DNA from: JBFJVZ01 sp041623895
GTDB lineage: Bacteria; Planctomycetota; Planctomycetia; Pirellulales; Pirellulaceae
Assembly: GCA_041623895.1 (NCBI GenBank)
Contig: JBFJVZ010000150.1
Location: 1 to 15,614 of the forward strand
Direction: 5' to 3'
DNA length: 15,614 nt
In this document: positions 15,611 to 15,614 of the stretch, one piece after another
How positions within the stretch are numbered: the first letter of the stretch is position 1
Layout of the letters: each line of letters opens with the position of its first letter
Made by a program: the position numbers and the translations under genes
Notes under the pieces: generated by a model
Databases searched by the model: none
Seen by the model: only the letters and a program-made list of their open reading frames with translations
Told to the model about the DNA's origin: nothing

Positions 15611-15614
15611 GAGC

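Overview
The window looks like chromosomal DNA of a planctomycete, most likely a Rhodopirellula/Pirellula-type member. The main evidence is a DUF1549/DUF1553 'planctomycete cytochrome c' protein and a giant Ser/Thr kinase-STAND-LamG-FGE protein. Moderately GC-rich coding DNA, few Shine-Dalgarno sites and signal-peptide c-type haem proteins agree with this. Placement is by gene content only; there is no rRNA or other phylogenetic marker beyond a bL36 gene.

Left part (1-3317, + strand): the tail of an acyl-CoA dehydrogenase-like gene is followed by three genes. The first is a secreted dual-specificity-phosphatase-like protein that ends in a cytochrome c'-type (class II) haem domain. The second is a PhnD-like substrate-binding protein without a signal peptide. 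The third fuses a TusA-like domain lacking its catalytic Cys to a ferritin-like diiron domain. The last two are 14 nt apart and probably cotranscribed. The set suggests an uncharacterised redox/sulfur or small-substrate pathway. A GC-rich inverted repeat separates it from the convergent DUF1549/DUF1553 gene (3434-5839, - strand).

Middle part (5840-8445): a divergent intergenic region carries a long REP-like hairpin. It is followed by a two-gene, ATGA-overlapping operon: a radical SAM enzyme resembling the archaeosine-synthase RaSEA/COG1244 group, and a flavoprotein related to tryptophan halogenases and geranylgeranyl reductases. This tightly coupled pair looks like an undescribed modification or biosynthetic module.

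Right part (8636-15614): rpmJ of the zinc-free (YkgO-like) type lies on the - strand with a recognisable promoter and intrinsic terminator. It is divergent from larC, the nickel-pincer cofactor gene, here without larB or larE. Convergent with larC is a 1794-residue - strand gene. It encodes a cytoplasmic kinase and STAND NTPase, one membrane segment, and predicted extracytoplasmic coiled-coil, LamG and FGE-like domains. No tRNA, rRNA, CRISPR array, IS element or phage gene was seen.
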